Origin: Adiantum capillus-veneris
Lineage: Eukaryota; Streptophyta; Polypodiopsida; Polypodiales; Pteridaceae
DNA length: 60,000 nt
Direction of reading: 5' to 3'
Assembly (NCBI GenBank): GCA_014529385.2
Contig: CM043945.1
Span: forward strand, 148,417,241 to 148,477,240
Both the position numbers and the translations under genes were made by a program. Shown here piece by piece: positions 21,566 through 33,426 of this stretch (the first letter of the stretch is position 1; each line of letters starts with the position of its first letter). The notes under the pieces were generated by a model. That model was given only the letters and a program-made list of their open reading frames with translations. It searched no databases and had not been told where the DNA came from.

Positions 21566-24406
21566 AAATTCTTGTTCAACCAGTGCAACCTCCAGTTTGG
21601 GTGGTCTTGATCTGCACCTTCTACCTCCATGTCTTTGTAAAGTATCTCTTTGACTTGGAGCAACTCCACCTTTATCAAAGGATAGGGCAGGGATTGTTGG
21701 TGCCATTGTGCATTGATTTGATTGGGAGTGAGTTGAGTAAGGTTAACGGAGTAAAGAACTCTCAACTTCCAATCCATCGCTGCATTCCACTGTAATCTTT
21801 TCCTTCAGTGTAACTTCCTCATCCTTTGACAGAGCTGGACCATTGGCACTGTATCCATTTCTATTATTTGTACGTGAAATTCCTCCTCGCTAGCTAGCTC
21901 TTCTACTGGCTGTGTCTCCATCTCAGCAAATGAAACTGAGGGGATCTCTATATGTGGCTACTCTAAAGTTCCTGCCTCTTCTTGTGTTTTTGGCCGTCCC
22001 TCTCTCAACATTTGGTTGACTCTTTTAAGCTCAGCTATTTCTTTCAACAGCTCGTCTTCTCTTTGCACCCACATTAAAGCGAGGCCTCTCTGCTGAGACT
22101 GCACCAAATTTAGCTCCAGCTCGAGGTCTTTATTCTTTTTCTCTAATGCTTTGTAAACCTCGTATGTCCCTTTGATCGAGGCCACTGCGGGATTTTCTCG
22201 TATTTGTCGCAAGAAAATTGCCTGATCATTTATTCTCTGCTCTGAGTATTCCAGGGAGGAGTTCGCTACATCTAAATGTACTTGCATCTTCTGAACTGAC
22301 AGGGTTGTAGTTAGAAGTTTGTTGGTAACTTCTGTCAGTTGTTCATCTTTTGCTTTGCAAGCATCTGACAGCTTCGTAAGCAAACCACCGAGCTCCTCTA
22401 TCTCTTTCTATTGTTTATCCCTTGCTAGCTGATGTTGTTCAGCTTCAGTTTTCAATTCCTGCACTTGCCTTTGTAGATCGATGACATTTAATCTGTCGTC
22501 TAGCTCCCCTTGGAGTACGTCAATCACCATCTCTAATTCTTTGGCCTTTGTGCTATGGCTAAGTGCTATTGTTCCAAGTTTTCCATCATGTCCTGCATTT
22601 GCTTGGCATACTCGTTGACTTGTAGGATCACTTCATCGTTTGATTGCCAATCTTCATTTCTGGCTAGCTTCCCAGATGTTTCTGCAGTCTCTTGTGTATA
22701 TTTTGGCTGCATCATGGTGGCTGGTTGTTGTTGCCCTTGAGGCTGTGGCTGATCCTCTTCTGTTGTGTCATCTTCAGGCTTCGTGGATGCCTCGGCCTTT
22801 TCTTGCTATGTTGAGGTAGAAGGTGTTTCCTCATACTCCTTTTCTCTTGTTTGCTCAAACTTTGTGTTGTCCTCTAGTGCAAGACTGGCTACCCTTTCTG
22901 GCTCTTTGTCTTGCTCTTTTTGTTGCTCTTGTGTAGATTCAGCTGTTGTTGTGCAGATTCAGCTATTTCTCTTTGTTCAGGCTCTGTCTTCTTGGTGAGT
23001 TCAGGTTCTATGGCTTTACTCGTTGGTGAAAATGGTGGGCTCGGCATGGGGTGATCATGTTATTCTGAAGCAGGTGAAGAAGGTCAGGGAGACATATCAC
23101 CTTGATTATGATGTGCTTCTCCTTGTGCAGTTGCTTCCTCTGCTTGCTTTTGCTGCTCTACCGCCTCTTTAGCTTTCCATTTCGCTTCTTGGGCTTCTGT
23201 CAGCTTCAAAGCTTCTGCTTCCTGATACATTTTTTCCAGGAATTTTGTGGTGTCTTCGGCTTGTTTCCTGGCATGGTGCTTTGTTCTTGCCCCTTTTAGT
23301 TCAATGGGTACCCACTTTGCCGGGTGCTTGCCTTGTGCTTGTGCATCTGCGTTCGTAAGAGTGCTTTTCTCTTTCAAACCTGGCATGTTTATGTATTGGT
23401 TCCTCCTGGTGTGCTGCCACGGCTTTTCTCTTCATTTCTTCGATCCGTGCACATCTTTCCTCATTATCAGAGCTTTCATTACTATGCCGTTCTGGCGAGC
23501 TCTAAGCAGACTCTTCGTCAGACTTGTATGTTCTCTTGGCAGATCTTGTAGCTCGAGGGGAAGGTTGTGCTAACACTATCCAAGTGTTCTAATCTGGGCA
23601 GGTGGCAAGTTGTCGGCCATGCCGATAGCATGGTAGGCAATCCTAGTTCGAACCTCTGGTGCTCCCAGATATGTTATTTTTTCCTCTTTCTTTGTCCCCT
23701 TCAATGTGGTTGAAAACATACTGTGCATGGTCAATTGGTTGCCTCGTTGTTGATTTGAGAACTTGTGTAAAGGTTGTGGCAATCGTATGATTGGGTGTTG
23801 TATACCTTAGTGGTCTCTTGGCGAGAAAGTGGAAGTGCTGGTAGTACAATCTTGCGGGCTCTTCCACCTGTTTTTGGATGAGGTGGCAAATGTGGCAGCG
23901 GTAGTTTCTTTGGTGAATGTTTCTGTCGTCTTACCATCTCGTGCCCTCATGGTCATTCCCTCTGTTGGTAGTTTGAGAGCTTATGTCACTATCTCTTTGG
24001 TAATCACCACTTCAACTTTGTTCCCTTGCTGGTCAGAGATTTGAGTGGTTCCATCTTCTTTGATCGTGGACAAGAGCTCATAAGATTTTTGGAAGTCCAC
24101 TCCACATGGATTTTGTTCATAAAACTCTTTGAGTCTCAGCCTTCCGTTGGCTTCTTTGGTCTCAGGCTTTGCAGCGACATCATAAACTTCTTTTGGTAGA
24201 AGTTGCAGTTCTACCTGATGTCCTTCTTCACTCTTGAATCTTCCTGCGAACACTATATTCTGTTGTGTTATGCTCTTCAAGCTGTTCCTTTGACAGGTAG
24301 TCGCTTTGGCATTCTTGACTAAATCAGGGTCTAGTTGGTATGGTGGTAGCTCTTGGAGCTTCTCCTTTTGCAAGAGCTTCTTCTTGGCCCTCTCTGCGGC
24401 TTGCAT
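21566..24406 (-). pseudogene. Broken coiled-coil-rich ORF of unknown family
   Basis: Minus-strand frames in order 24406-23981, 23937-23576, 23386-23084, about 22998-22400, and 22383-21958 read like one long, frame-disrupted protein. Parts are basic (Glu-Arg-Ala-Lys-Lys-Lys near the start), Gln/Glu/Ala-rich with heptad-like spacing (23084-23386), and strongly coiled-coil (21958-22383, many Leu at 3-4 residue steps). I recognise no catalytic motif or zinc knuckle. Position, directly after an AT-rich palindrome-bearing leader, suggests the first ORF of another retroelement. It could also be a degraded host gene. Confidence 0.45.
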
Positions 24407-26600
24407 GGTTCCTGTTGACTGAATACAGTATCAAAGTTAGCAAATTTGGCAGATTTTCTTTGAAATGTCCTTTAGTCTGAAATGCTCACAAATTTGGTCC
24501 AATTTGCTTCAAATCAATTTTTGAACATGCATAGATGCATAAAAACATGTAAAGAACAAAATTATGAAGTCCAAACAAAAAATTGCAACAAAAGTAAATA
24601 ATCACGATTATTTATAGAGCTGAGTAATTTTTTCAATTTTTTGCAAATTTGGAATTACAGGCTTGAAGTATATACCAAATAGATACTCTGAGTGAAATAT
24701 GGGCTCATTTGAATGCACATGGTGAAAATGGTGCCAGATTTTGGCTTTAGGTCTCTTAAACAATATATGTAAAGTGATTTTGAGATTTTGAGCTCCAAAT
24801 TTGTTCAAAATTGGCTTGTGGGCTTAGGACATCATGTACTTTGGATCTATGATGGCAAAATTACAAATTTCTTCCATCTTGGCCAAAAAGTAAATAATCG
24901 CGATTATTAATTTTTTCATCAAAATGAACATTTTTTGGTACAACTTGGTTCTAGGCATGGTATAGACCTTGTGTATGTGATATGAGGTGATTTGGATCAA
25001 AAAATATGGCTCATAACTCAGAAATTGGCTTGCAAGGACTTCTTTGCATTTTTTGGCAATTTTCCAAGTTATAGTTGATCATTTTGAGTCATACTTGAAC
25101 TTTGGCATGTAATAGGTGTATACAAGTGATAGGTGAGGTGATGATACAATTTTCAAGCCAAAATAGTGCAAAAGTAAATAATCATGATTATTTACTGTAG
25201 TCAACATTTTCTTGCAAAACTTGTAAATTTTGACTTAAACACATTCTATACACCTAAAACAAGTCCTAATTGAATTTGGTAAAGTTTGGTCTTGCAGGCA
25301 TTACTTTGTGCTTTGTCGACTCTGAAATCTCTAATTTTTGTGACTACATGGCCTGTAGAGGTGGTTAGTCACTTTTGAGGCTATGGACTTGTCCGCAACA
25401 TAGTCGTGAAGCGACTCATCCAATTTTGGCCCATTTGGAGTCAATTTGACCTCATATATCGAATTTGACGCTTTGTAGCCTTTTAGCCATTTTTTGCTTT
25501 TCGAGGGCTTTGCTTGATTGATTTTAGGAAACCAATCATATACATTGTGTATCGACCTCATTTGCAAGCTGCCTGTGGAGTCAGAATGCAATTATGGCAT
25601 CTGCCAAAAACATAGCTTTTCTACATAGTACCCCCTCGACCCTTGCCAAATGGTCAATTGTTGATATAGAAGTGTTCTATTATGTTAGGGCATGCTACAG
25701 TCCAAATCTCATCCGATTTGGTTGAGCTGATAGGCCGCTATCGTCGATTTTTGATCGTAGGTCTTCGTGCATTGCTCGGATTCTAGGGTTTTTTCTAGGA
25801 GTTTAGACTAGCTACCGGCCGTACAAAATGGATCATTGATGAGTAAAGAACTTACCCCTCATGTCTCGCATGAGACGGCGTTGAAAATAGGTGACTGTGG
25901 ACTCCAAAAAATACGCGCGAAGAGGGTCGAAAGGCTCTCTCTCCAAAGGCAACAAGTGGAAATGAGGTGATTTTAGCCTGCCTTGGGTATCTATACTCGG
26001 ACTTCCTGAACCATTTTTCCCCAGATTCCCTTGTTAGTCCTATTAGGTTGTGAAATCTATGTTAGACTCAAAAATTTCCCCGATCAGATTTCTGTAGCTC
26101 ATTTTGCAAGAATTCTGCAAAAGTAGGTCCGGTCGCCTAATTTAGGCTTCCCGCTTCTATCTGTCGATTTGATTGAAATTTTATGTGCTTGTTCGCCTTA
26201 TCTTTTTTATCACCACCGTGTCTTCAATTTTTTCATCTGAGATCCTTTGTTATTTATTATTAATTTTTGACATGTTTATTGAAAAATTCAAAGAAAATAA
26301 CAAAATGCTCTAAAATAGCAAAGTGAAAATCCAATAATTAAGAAAATCCATTGAAAAACACAAATTTATTGATTTTTATTGCATTCTCCATTTTTAAGTC
26401 TCGATATCAAGAAAAATAACAAAAAATAACCAAAAAAGGTCTATTTTTTATGATATTCTGATAGTATATACACTATTTACACTCATCGGGGAGATGTTAT
26501 CAGTATATTTTTCCTTGTTGATGATTTATAAGGGCATTATTAGGTAATTTTGCAAAAATCACACGTTGACATCAACTTTTTCCTCCCTCTTCAAGCATTG
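24407..26600 (-). repeat. AT-rich non-coding region with three spaced palindromes
   Basis: No gene is seen. Palindromes with arms TAAATAATC and GATTATTTA lie at 24595-24614, 24891-24910 (right arm with one change) and 25175-25194, spaced 296 and 284 bp. The same palindrome recurs in the element E leader at 35330-36329. Near 25790-25890 a weakly similar counterpart of the E primer-site region can be made out, so part of this is probably leader and the segment beyond about 25890 an LTR. I could not fix the borders. Confidence 0.5.
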
Positions 26601-26611
26601 CCCTTAATTAC

Positions 26612-27850
26612 TTAGTACTCTTCCACCGCTCCTAGATGGCATACTCCGGGACGAGTGTGTACATGGGTTGAACAATCGTGTCTATGCATAGCCTTGGTTG
26701 GCTCTACCATGCTTTGAAGATCAATGCATTTCAAACCAATATGCTGCGCAAGAGTTGGGTCTTGAGTAATTAACTCAAGGGTTTCTGATGTTGAGGCTTT
26801 CTGATGTTGTCTTCCAAAGAGCAAATCTTGTAGCTTGTGTGCTCTCTGCTTGATTATACCATCACGATGCTTTAGAACGCTAATTTCCTGAGCTTTTGGT
26901 ATCACTTCTGACTGTTTTCGAGCTTTTACTTGCCATTGATACCTTGATTTGTCTTGGTCAGAATGGTGTGGTTGAGGTTTCTGAGACTTAACTCTCCATT
27001 GCTTGATTGGTTTTTCAGTTTGCAGAGAAGATAAGTGCTCCTTTTTCTTCAAAATGCATTTCGTGTTAGGGTCCTTGCTTGGAGATGCTCGTCTCTGTGT
27101 TTTGACCTTTGGAACCGTCTTTGGTATTGTCGATGATGTTTTGGGCACCCAGATTTGATCCGGCTTGTCCTTAAGATGTGCTTTTGGTACCCAAATTTGC
27201 CTGACTCCTTGCATGCTACTTGTAGAATTTGCTTGTCGATAGGATGGAGAAGATTTTTTACTTTGTGGTTTGCTCTACTGGTAATTGCCTTTCCATTCCT
27301 CCTTGCTTGGTGCAGTTGGAACAATGAGTTTTCCGCCTTTAGGTGATAGCTTAAGCTGATTTGTATCCCAATCTGGTACTACCTTGTATGTCCGCATCCA
27401 GGGAATGCCCAAAATCATCGTCTCATTCATGTGTTCATATGGTAAGCATACAAATTGATGAGGACATGAACCTCCATGTACTATCACATTCAAGTTGACT
27501 ACTCCCAACGTTGGTGTTGGATTCTTGTTGCATCCTTTGATAGTCGTTATTCCTGCTGTCAATGACTGACTTGTTGCTTTCTTGTACGTGGAATAACTGA
27601 CTGCATTTACTCGAGCTCCTGTATTGACCAAAGCATTTGTGCTATGATTGTTGAGTTGTACTTTGATGCGAAGGTCCATTCCATCTAACCATTCGTCATC
27701 TTTTGACACTACATCTTTCTGTGATTCCCATTGTTCGGCATCTATTTCCAAGGTGTTGATGGAAATAGTTCTTTGTTGATTCTTGAGAGCAGCTTTCCTT
27801 TGAGTACCCAAAGTCGAGCTTCCTCTTGGGCTTCATCAACAACCTGCTAT
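26612..27850 (-). pseudogene. Extra 3' ORF of element E with second retropepsin-like domain
   Basis: Two minus-strand frames (27275-27811 and 26612-27214) are in the same phase, separated by one UAG (codon CAG before it, near 27276). The first has a retropepsin-like fold signature: Ala-Leu-Val-Asn-Thr-Gly-Ala, then Ile-Leu-Gly-Ile-Pro-Trp-Met about 90 residues later. The catalytic Asp of the Asp-Thr-Gly triplet is Asn. The second part is basic, with Gln-Ile-Trp-Val-Pro-Lys twice and related Gln-Trp-x-Val-Lys words. It lies after integrase, where other Tat/Athila elements carry extra ORFs. Function unknown. Confidence 0.6.
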
Positions 27851-28815
27851 CATTTTAACTTTCTTTGCTTGGTTGCATGCATTCTTTCTAGCAACTCATC
27901 GGTTAGCGGCAAATTGTACTTCTTTAAACGACATCCACTAATCCAATTAGCCATTGGTTCACCATCTAGGATGGATAGCTTAACTGCTCCACTTGGAAAT
28001 ACATCAATGATAAACGGTCCGTTTTCCTTTTTTTAAAACTTGGGAATGTGTTGCTGAAGGGAATAGATTAAAACTAAGTCCCCCTTTTTGAAGATTTTGG
28101 TAAGATGGGAATCAAAAAACTATTTTTGTTTCCACTTTTGTGCATAGATGTGAGCTACAGCAGTTAGCCTTTGCTCATCTAGATTTTCTAAATCTTCAAG
28201 TCTTTCTAACAATTCATGTCCAGTCCACTCAAGATCCTTAGCTACCCTTAGTGTCGGCAATAGAAATTCTATTGGCAATATGGTATCAAGACCATAAACA
28301 AGGCTAAAGGGTGTAGCATTTAAAGCTGTTTTGAATGAAACTCAATAAGCCCATAGAGATGCATGGAGATTCATTTCCCAGTCTATCCTCCCTGAGCTAA
28401 CCACTTTAGTCAATACCGAGCTAAGAATTTTATTCATATGCTCAGCTTGTTCGTTTGCTTGTGGGTGATAGGGAGTTGATTTGTTATGGATGACCATAAA
28501 TTCATTAAGCAGATACTCGATTACCTCGTTGAGGAAATGAGTTCCCCCATCACTGACAATTTCTATTGGCAGTTGATATCTTGTGAAAACATACTCATAT
28601 AAGAATGCAACAGTGGTTCTGGCGGTTTTGAGTTGCTTTAGCCTCGGCCCACTTAGTTAAATAATCCATAGCTACAATGATATATTGAGCCTGGGTTCTA
28701 TAAGCAAGTGGCTCTATTGGCCCAACAAAGTCTATACCCCATTTTGTGAATGCTCTAGCCCCCATCATTGGTCTTAAGGGCATGCTATCTACTCGTGTTG
28801 GCATTTTTGCTCATT
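27851..28815 (-). pseudogene. Integrase core and C-terminus of element E
   Basis: Minus strand: Phe-Thr-Lys-Trp-Gly-Ile-Asp-Phe-Val-Gly-Pro-Ile (first catalytic Asp) and Val-Ala-Met-Asp-Tyr-Leu-Thr-Lys-Trp in 28595-28804; Ser-Asp-Gly-Gly-Thr-His-Phe (second Asp) near 28550; and Tyr-His-Pro-Gln-Ala-Asn-Glu-Gln-Ala-Glu (catalytic Glu) near 28460. The tail reads on to a stop near 27850. No chromodomain is seen, as expected for the Tat/Athila branch. A frameshift near 28600 and an internal stop near 28340 inactivate it. The family enzyme inserts the cDNA copy into the genome. Confidence 0.8.
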
Positions 28816-30083
28816 GTTGACAAGAATTCAAACATACTCTTTGGCATCTGCAAAAAGTGTTGGCCACCATATGCCTACCATTAAGATTGCTCTTGTGATG
28901 GTCTCACTAGAAAAGTGACTTCCAGCTAATCCAATATGTGTTTGTTCTATAATCAAAATATATTCGTCTTTGTTTTACAAAGACGCAATTGTTGATCCTT
29001 ACCTCTTTGATACAATTGGTTTCCAATAAGAGCATAGTCTCTTGCCTCTGTTTCAATTGCTCTTTGACGGCGTTTACTCATATCCTCAAAAAATGTTCGG
29101 CTCAATAAGTAAGTGACTAGATAGTTACTCCTCTTAGGAACAGGTGACATTTGAAAGAAGGTTACATGAGGTATGGGTGTCTATTTTTTATATTGAGGAC
29201 AATCCTTTACAAAAGAGCGAACATCACTCCTCATAGTTGGACAAAATACTCCAAGTCTCAAGATCCTTTGCATAGTTTGGTCTTCCACAAAGTGAAGTCC
29301 TACTATGGTAATATGTGCTTCACTTCGGTATTGGGTTTTCTCTTCAGGATTAATGCATAATAGCAATATTCCATCTCGATTTCTTTTGTATAGCCTACCA
29401 GCTAGTAGGTGATACATAGCCAATTGCTCAATTAATCTGATTGTAATAGGAAGTGGTATTTGCGAATCCACTTGAGCTATGGTCATCAATGATACCATAT
29501 TTTCTGAACATCGAGGTATCATTTTCACGGAGAACAAATAGGCATCTGATAGATCATCGTCTACTCCTTTAGGTGATTCTCCTGAAACAATCCTTGACAA
29601 ATGATCTGCTCTTTGATGTGTAGTGACCTTTTTTACAACCACAGTGAAATCAAATTCTAGAAGAATGATGAACCAGCTCACTATTCTTCTTGTGCTGCAT
29701 GGCTTGTTGACCAAGTACATTAAGGCTTGGTGGTCCACACAAACCACAAATTTGTTTGCTAGTATGTAATGTCTATACTTTTTTACAGCATAGATCATTC
29801 CTAATCCTTCCCTTTCTATGGTGTTATAATTCTTTTCTGCCATGTTCAATTGTCGGCTAGTATAAGAAATAGGAAAATTAATTTTCCAGTCTCCCGCTTG
29901 AGCTAGTATACACCCTATGGCAAAATTGGAAGCATCTACATGTATGTGGAATATCTTATTCCAATCTGGTGCTTTCAATATTGGAGCTGAAGTGAGAGCT
30001 TGCTTAAGCTTCATGAAGGATTCTTCACATGCCTCACTCCACTCAAAGAGTGTACATGTAAATGAATCGTCTGTAATATCCAC
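28816..30083 (-). pseudogene. RNase H and integrase zinc-binding region of element E
   Basis: A 300-codon minus-strand frame (29181-30083) has RNase H with His-Val-Asp-Ala-Ser-Asn, Thr-Ile-Glu-Arg-Glu-Gly-Leu and Cys-Val-Asp-His-Gln-Ala-Leu (the Asp, Glu, Asp metal residues), then a tail and the start of the integrase HHCC finger (His-x3-Gly-x-His, then Cys-Pro-Gln-Tyr-Lys-Lys). 28953-29150 continues in another phase. It lies between RT and the integrase core as in all Ty3/gypsy pol genes. A frameshift or stop near 29180 breaks continuity. Confidence 0.8.
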
Positions 30084-30830
30084 AATGTCCCATGAAGGCT
30101 TGAACCCCCTTGGCTATTGTTGGTCTAGGCAAATCAGCAATAACATGAATTTTATCCATATCAGTAGCTATGCCATTTTTAGACACTATATGTCCAAGAA
30201 TTTTTCCTTGTCTACCTATGAATGTGCACTTTTCAGGATTTAAGTAGATCCTATAAAGTCTACATTTTTCGAATACCTTTTTGAGATGTTCAAAATGATC
30301 AACGCGGATTGATGAATGTACGCATAGATCATCCTTACTTCCAAGAATTTACTAAGATATTCTTTAAAAGCATGGCTCATCAATCTTTGGAAAGTGGCAG
30401 GAGCATTAGTTTACCCAAAAGGCATAACCCGATAGGCAAAAATATCCCATTCTGTCGCAAAAGCAGTTTTAAGCTGATCTTTTGGGTCAACCAAAAGTTG
30501 ATTGTATCCCGAAAAGCCATCTAAGAAGCTGTAAGCTTCTTTCCCTGCAACTCGTTCTAAAACATGCTCAGTGATTGGAAGAGGAAATTTGTCTCTAATG
30601 GTAGGTGCATTCACTTTCTTGAGGTTGACACACACTCGAAATTTTTCATTCTTCTTGGATACTACCACAATTGGAGACACCCAATCCGTGTGTTCAATTT
30701 CATAAATGAATTCAGCTTCCTTTATTTTTTCAATCTCTTCTTTTATCTTCCTGGCAAATGTTTCATTATACGTGTATGGCCTTTGTCTACTTGGTTTCGC
30801 ATCATCTCTCATGGGTATGGTATGTTGTCA
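30084..30830 (-). pseudogene. Reverse transcriptase of element E
   Basis: The minus-strand frame 30411-30812 carries Tyr-Thr-Tyr-Asn-Glu-Thr-Phe-Ala, Tyr-Glu-Ile-Glu-His-Thr-Asp-Trp, Ser-Pro-Ile-Val-Val-Val, Arg-Val-Cys-Val-Asn-Leu-Lys and Met-Pro-Phe-Gly, a Ty3/gypsy RT. After a stop at 30410 the palm continues (Thr-Asn-Ala-Pro-Ala-Thr-Phe). The two catalytic Asp codons are present at 30328-30333, but a small deletion just before them shifts the frame. RT copies element RNA into DNA inside the particle; this one cannot. Confidence 0.85.
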
Positions 30831-31842
30831 GATTTTTGGATCAACACCCTTGAGATCCTTGTAAGACCAAGCGAAGAAATCTCGGTATTATTTTAGTAAG
30901 CTTATCAAAAGCTCTTCTTCTTCTTCTGCTAGGTCATTTGCAATGTAGGCAGGCCTAGGCTCTTCTCCTGTTTCAGCCAAATCTATCTTTTTTGCATTTT
31001 AAGGCCCTTCATAGGACTTGCCTTGTTTTCGTAGTTCTCTAACAGGTTGTTCGACTATGATTTTTCGATCTTGGAGAGTATATTTCTTGTAATGGGATGG
31101 AACACTCATTACATCTTTACCATCCTCTTGTGTGGTTTCCATTTTAGTTGTATATATCTCCTTTAGAGCTTTTTTCAACTCTTGATACTTCTTTTTCTGC
31201 TTGACTCGTGTCATGGTTGACTCCTTGTCTTGTTTTTTTGTCTTTGCTTGAGTATCCTTCCCCGTTTTTCTCGATGTTTTTGATATTTCTGGATTTTCAT
31301 TTGAAGGATATATGCCAGTGATTTTGTCCTTGGCACAATCATGTGCATCTATCTGCATTAGGACTGTGTTCTACTAGAGACTGATGGCATAAGTCTAGCT
31401 TTCACGTTCCTGGTGTCTCGTTTTTGTCTATACCATTTGTGTCTTCTTGGTTTCTGGTTAGTAAAGTCAAAAAACTTTTCCTCCCCTCCTTTCATGAGTA
31501 GCTTAGCTCTCACATGTTCTTTTTCTGACCCCGAATTTTTTGAGGTAGCTGAGTGTTCTCCTAACTCTCTGTTGCATCGTAGTAGAGGTCTAAAAAGACT
31601 TGTTGAGCTTTAATCAAGTCCTTGGGTTCCCCAATTTCATCTTCAATGGAGAGGGTTGAAATCATTTTGATGGGAATTATATCATAGCCGTCCTCATTGC
31701 AAAATTGAGTAGGCATTGACGTATTCACACATACATCCATTGTCGCTAAAATTTGAGTCCACTCAAATGGCTCAAACAAATGCTCTGGAAAGGGTTCAGA
31801 TACATAGGCTTCATCCGTGCAATCCCTTTCTAAGATACATTC
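30831..31842 (-). other. Protease-RT linker of element E
   Basis: Degraded minus-strand coding sequence. 30999-31358 is Lys/Thr/Gln-rich and hydrophilic; 31561-31779 is acidic with Trp-Thr-Gln-Ile-Leu-Ala-Thr-Met-Asp. It connects protease and RT and corresponds to 4751-5899 in element B. No catalytic motif is recognised. Frames are separated by a few stops. Confidence 0.55.
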
Positions 31843-32400
31843 TTATTTTTTTACGCTTCCGTTTACTGAGGCTCCGCACATCCATATAGGAGTGTCTTTG
31901 TTCAACCAAGATAGAAGCTTAGTTTCAGCCGAAGAGACTGAGTCAAACTCTTGTATGGACGTTTTCATGACATCTCTATAAGTGTGATCCTTTAAGTTAA
32001 CCCTTGTTTTAGATCCCACTTGCTTCAAGTACAGATAATTAATTCCCCAATCTTGGATGAGTTGTACCTGTCGTATGAAAGGTCTTCCCAATATGATTTT
32101 GTAATTGAGTTTTTTCCCAAAGTCTACTATTGCAAAAGTGTGTTGATATTCAATCCCACAGGAATTAACTATCACTTTTTCAAGCAGTCCTAATGGTCTT
32201 TCAATGTGTCCATCAGCCAATTGCAATTTCATTCGACTTTGTCTAATGGCTGGTTGTCCACAGGATTCCCATACTGCTTTTGTGGCTATGGCTATGCCTG
32301 CTCCACTATCCAGTATTTCCATGGTTTCAATGTCATTATATTTCACTAGAAGGGTGGTGTTTCCTTCTTTCCCTTCGTAATATTCTCCAACTTTGTTCAT
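31843..32400 (-). pseudogene. Retropepsin of element E
   Basis: A 185-codon minus-strand frame with the loop Ile-Leu-Asp-Ser-Gly-Ala-Gly at residues 31-37, Leu-Ala-Asp-Gly-His-Ile-Glu-Arg-Pro-Leu-Gly near residue 63, and Ile-Ile-Leu-Gly-Arg-Pro-Phe-Ile-Arg near residue 100, the order and spacing of clan AA aspartic proteases. It would process the element polyprotein. The catalytic triplet and Leu-Gly-Arg flank are intact, making it the best-preserved protein of element E. Its upstream gag part is cut off by the copia element at 32539. Confidence 0.85.
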
Positions 32401-32538
32401 TGGAACAGATCAAATCTCTTTGTTGTCCATTTTGTTTTTCAAATTTTCCAAATTCTTGGAGATTAGCCCCGTTATTCCCACCTTCTCTAGGGTTTTCTAT
32501 GTTAAGTATGGAACGTGATTTACCCCTTGTAATTTTTT

Positions 32539-33183
32539 GTGTTAAAAATGCACATTTGTAAGGCCCCCATATGAGGAGAAGCCATCGTGCGTGAAGAAAA
32601 ACAACTCACCGAAAAATAAAATCACTCGTCGGAACCCAAAATTTTAACGCCCAGTCTCGAGCCTAAGCTCGAGACTGGCTTCGCCGGAATATTCCTTTTT
32701 GACGGAATATTATGGTCGGATGGCGATCGAAAAGTGGTCAGAAAACGACCGATCGGTTGGACGGTTGGCCGATGGTGGTTGGTAGCCAATGGCCAGTGGC
32801 CGGTGGTCGGAAGTCAATGGCCAGTGGCTTGTGGCTGAATTCAATGGCCGGTGGCCAAATTCAAAAGCGGACTTGTCTTCTCAAGGGCGGCCACACATGG
32901 ACGGATTGGAGGGTCCGATTTGGACTTATCTACACAAGGGCATCTACACATGGCTGCCTCTCATGAGAGAGGGTAGCCCTTTTGGCCTATAAAAGGAGGC
33001 CATTTCTACACACATTTCATAGTGTGAAGTTGAAGCAACAAGGTGGGTGTGAGGTGGTCGGAGTGACGCAAGGCGGGAGCTCCAATCCCTTTGTAACCTA
33101 CTTCTTGTTTTGAAGTACTAAAGCCATTGAGTGGCTACTTTCCCGTGGACGTAGCCCACATTGGGTGAACCATGTATATCGTG

Positions 33184-33252
<69 letters not shown>

Positions 33253-33352
33253 CTACTCTACTCTACTCTATAATCTCTTGTGTGTGTAAATTATCTCTCT
33301 CCATTAAGTAATCTACTCAATTATCTACTTAGCTATGTCATATTTCCTAACA
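32539..33352 (+). repeat. 5' LTR of the copia element (814 bp)
   Basis: Bounded by the inverted ends TGTTA and TAACA, followed three bases later by the primer-binding site. It contains a TATA-type core promoter CTATAAAAGG near 32988, a (CT)n tract at 33188-33249 and four ACTCT units to 33270. The left border is inferred from the terminal inverted repeat, because no second LTR is present to confirm it. Confidence 0.75.
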
Positions 33353-33355
33353 AAC

Positions 33356-33367
33356 TGGTATCATATC
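33356..33367 (+). other. Primer-binding site of the copia element
   Basis: TGGTATCATATC matches the first eight bases of the initiator tRNA-Met complement common to plant copia elements and lies just after the LTR. Confidence 0.8.
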
Positions 33368-33426
33368 AAGGTTTTCTCGTAGCTAAAGTATCCCAAGGAA
33401 GGGATTCCTTGAATTGAGTGGGAGTT

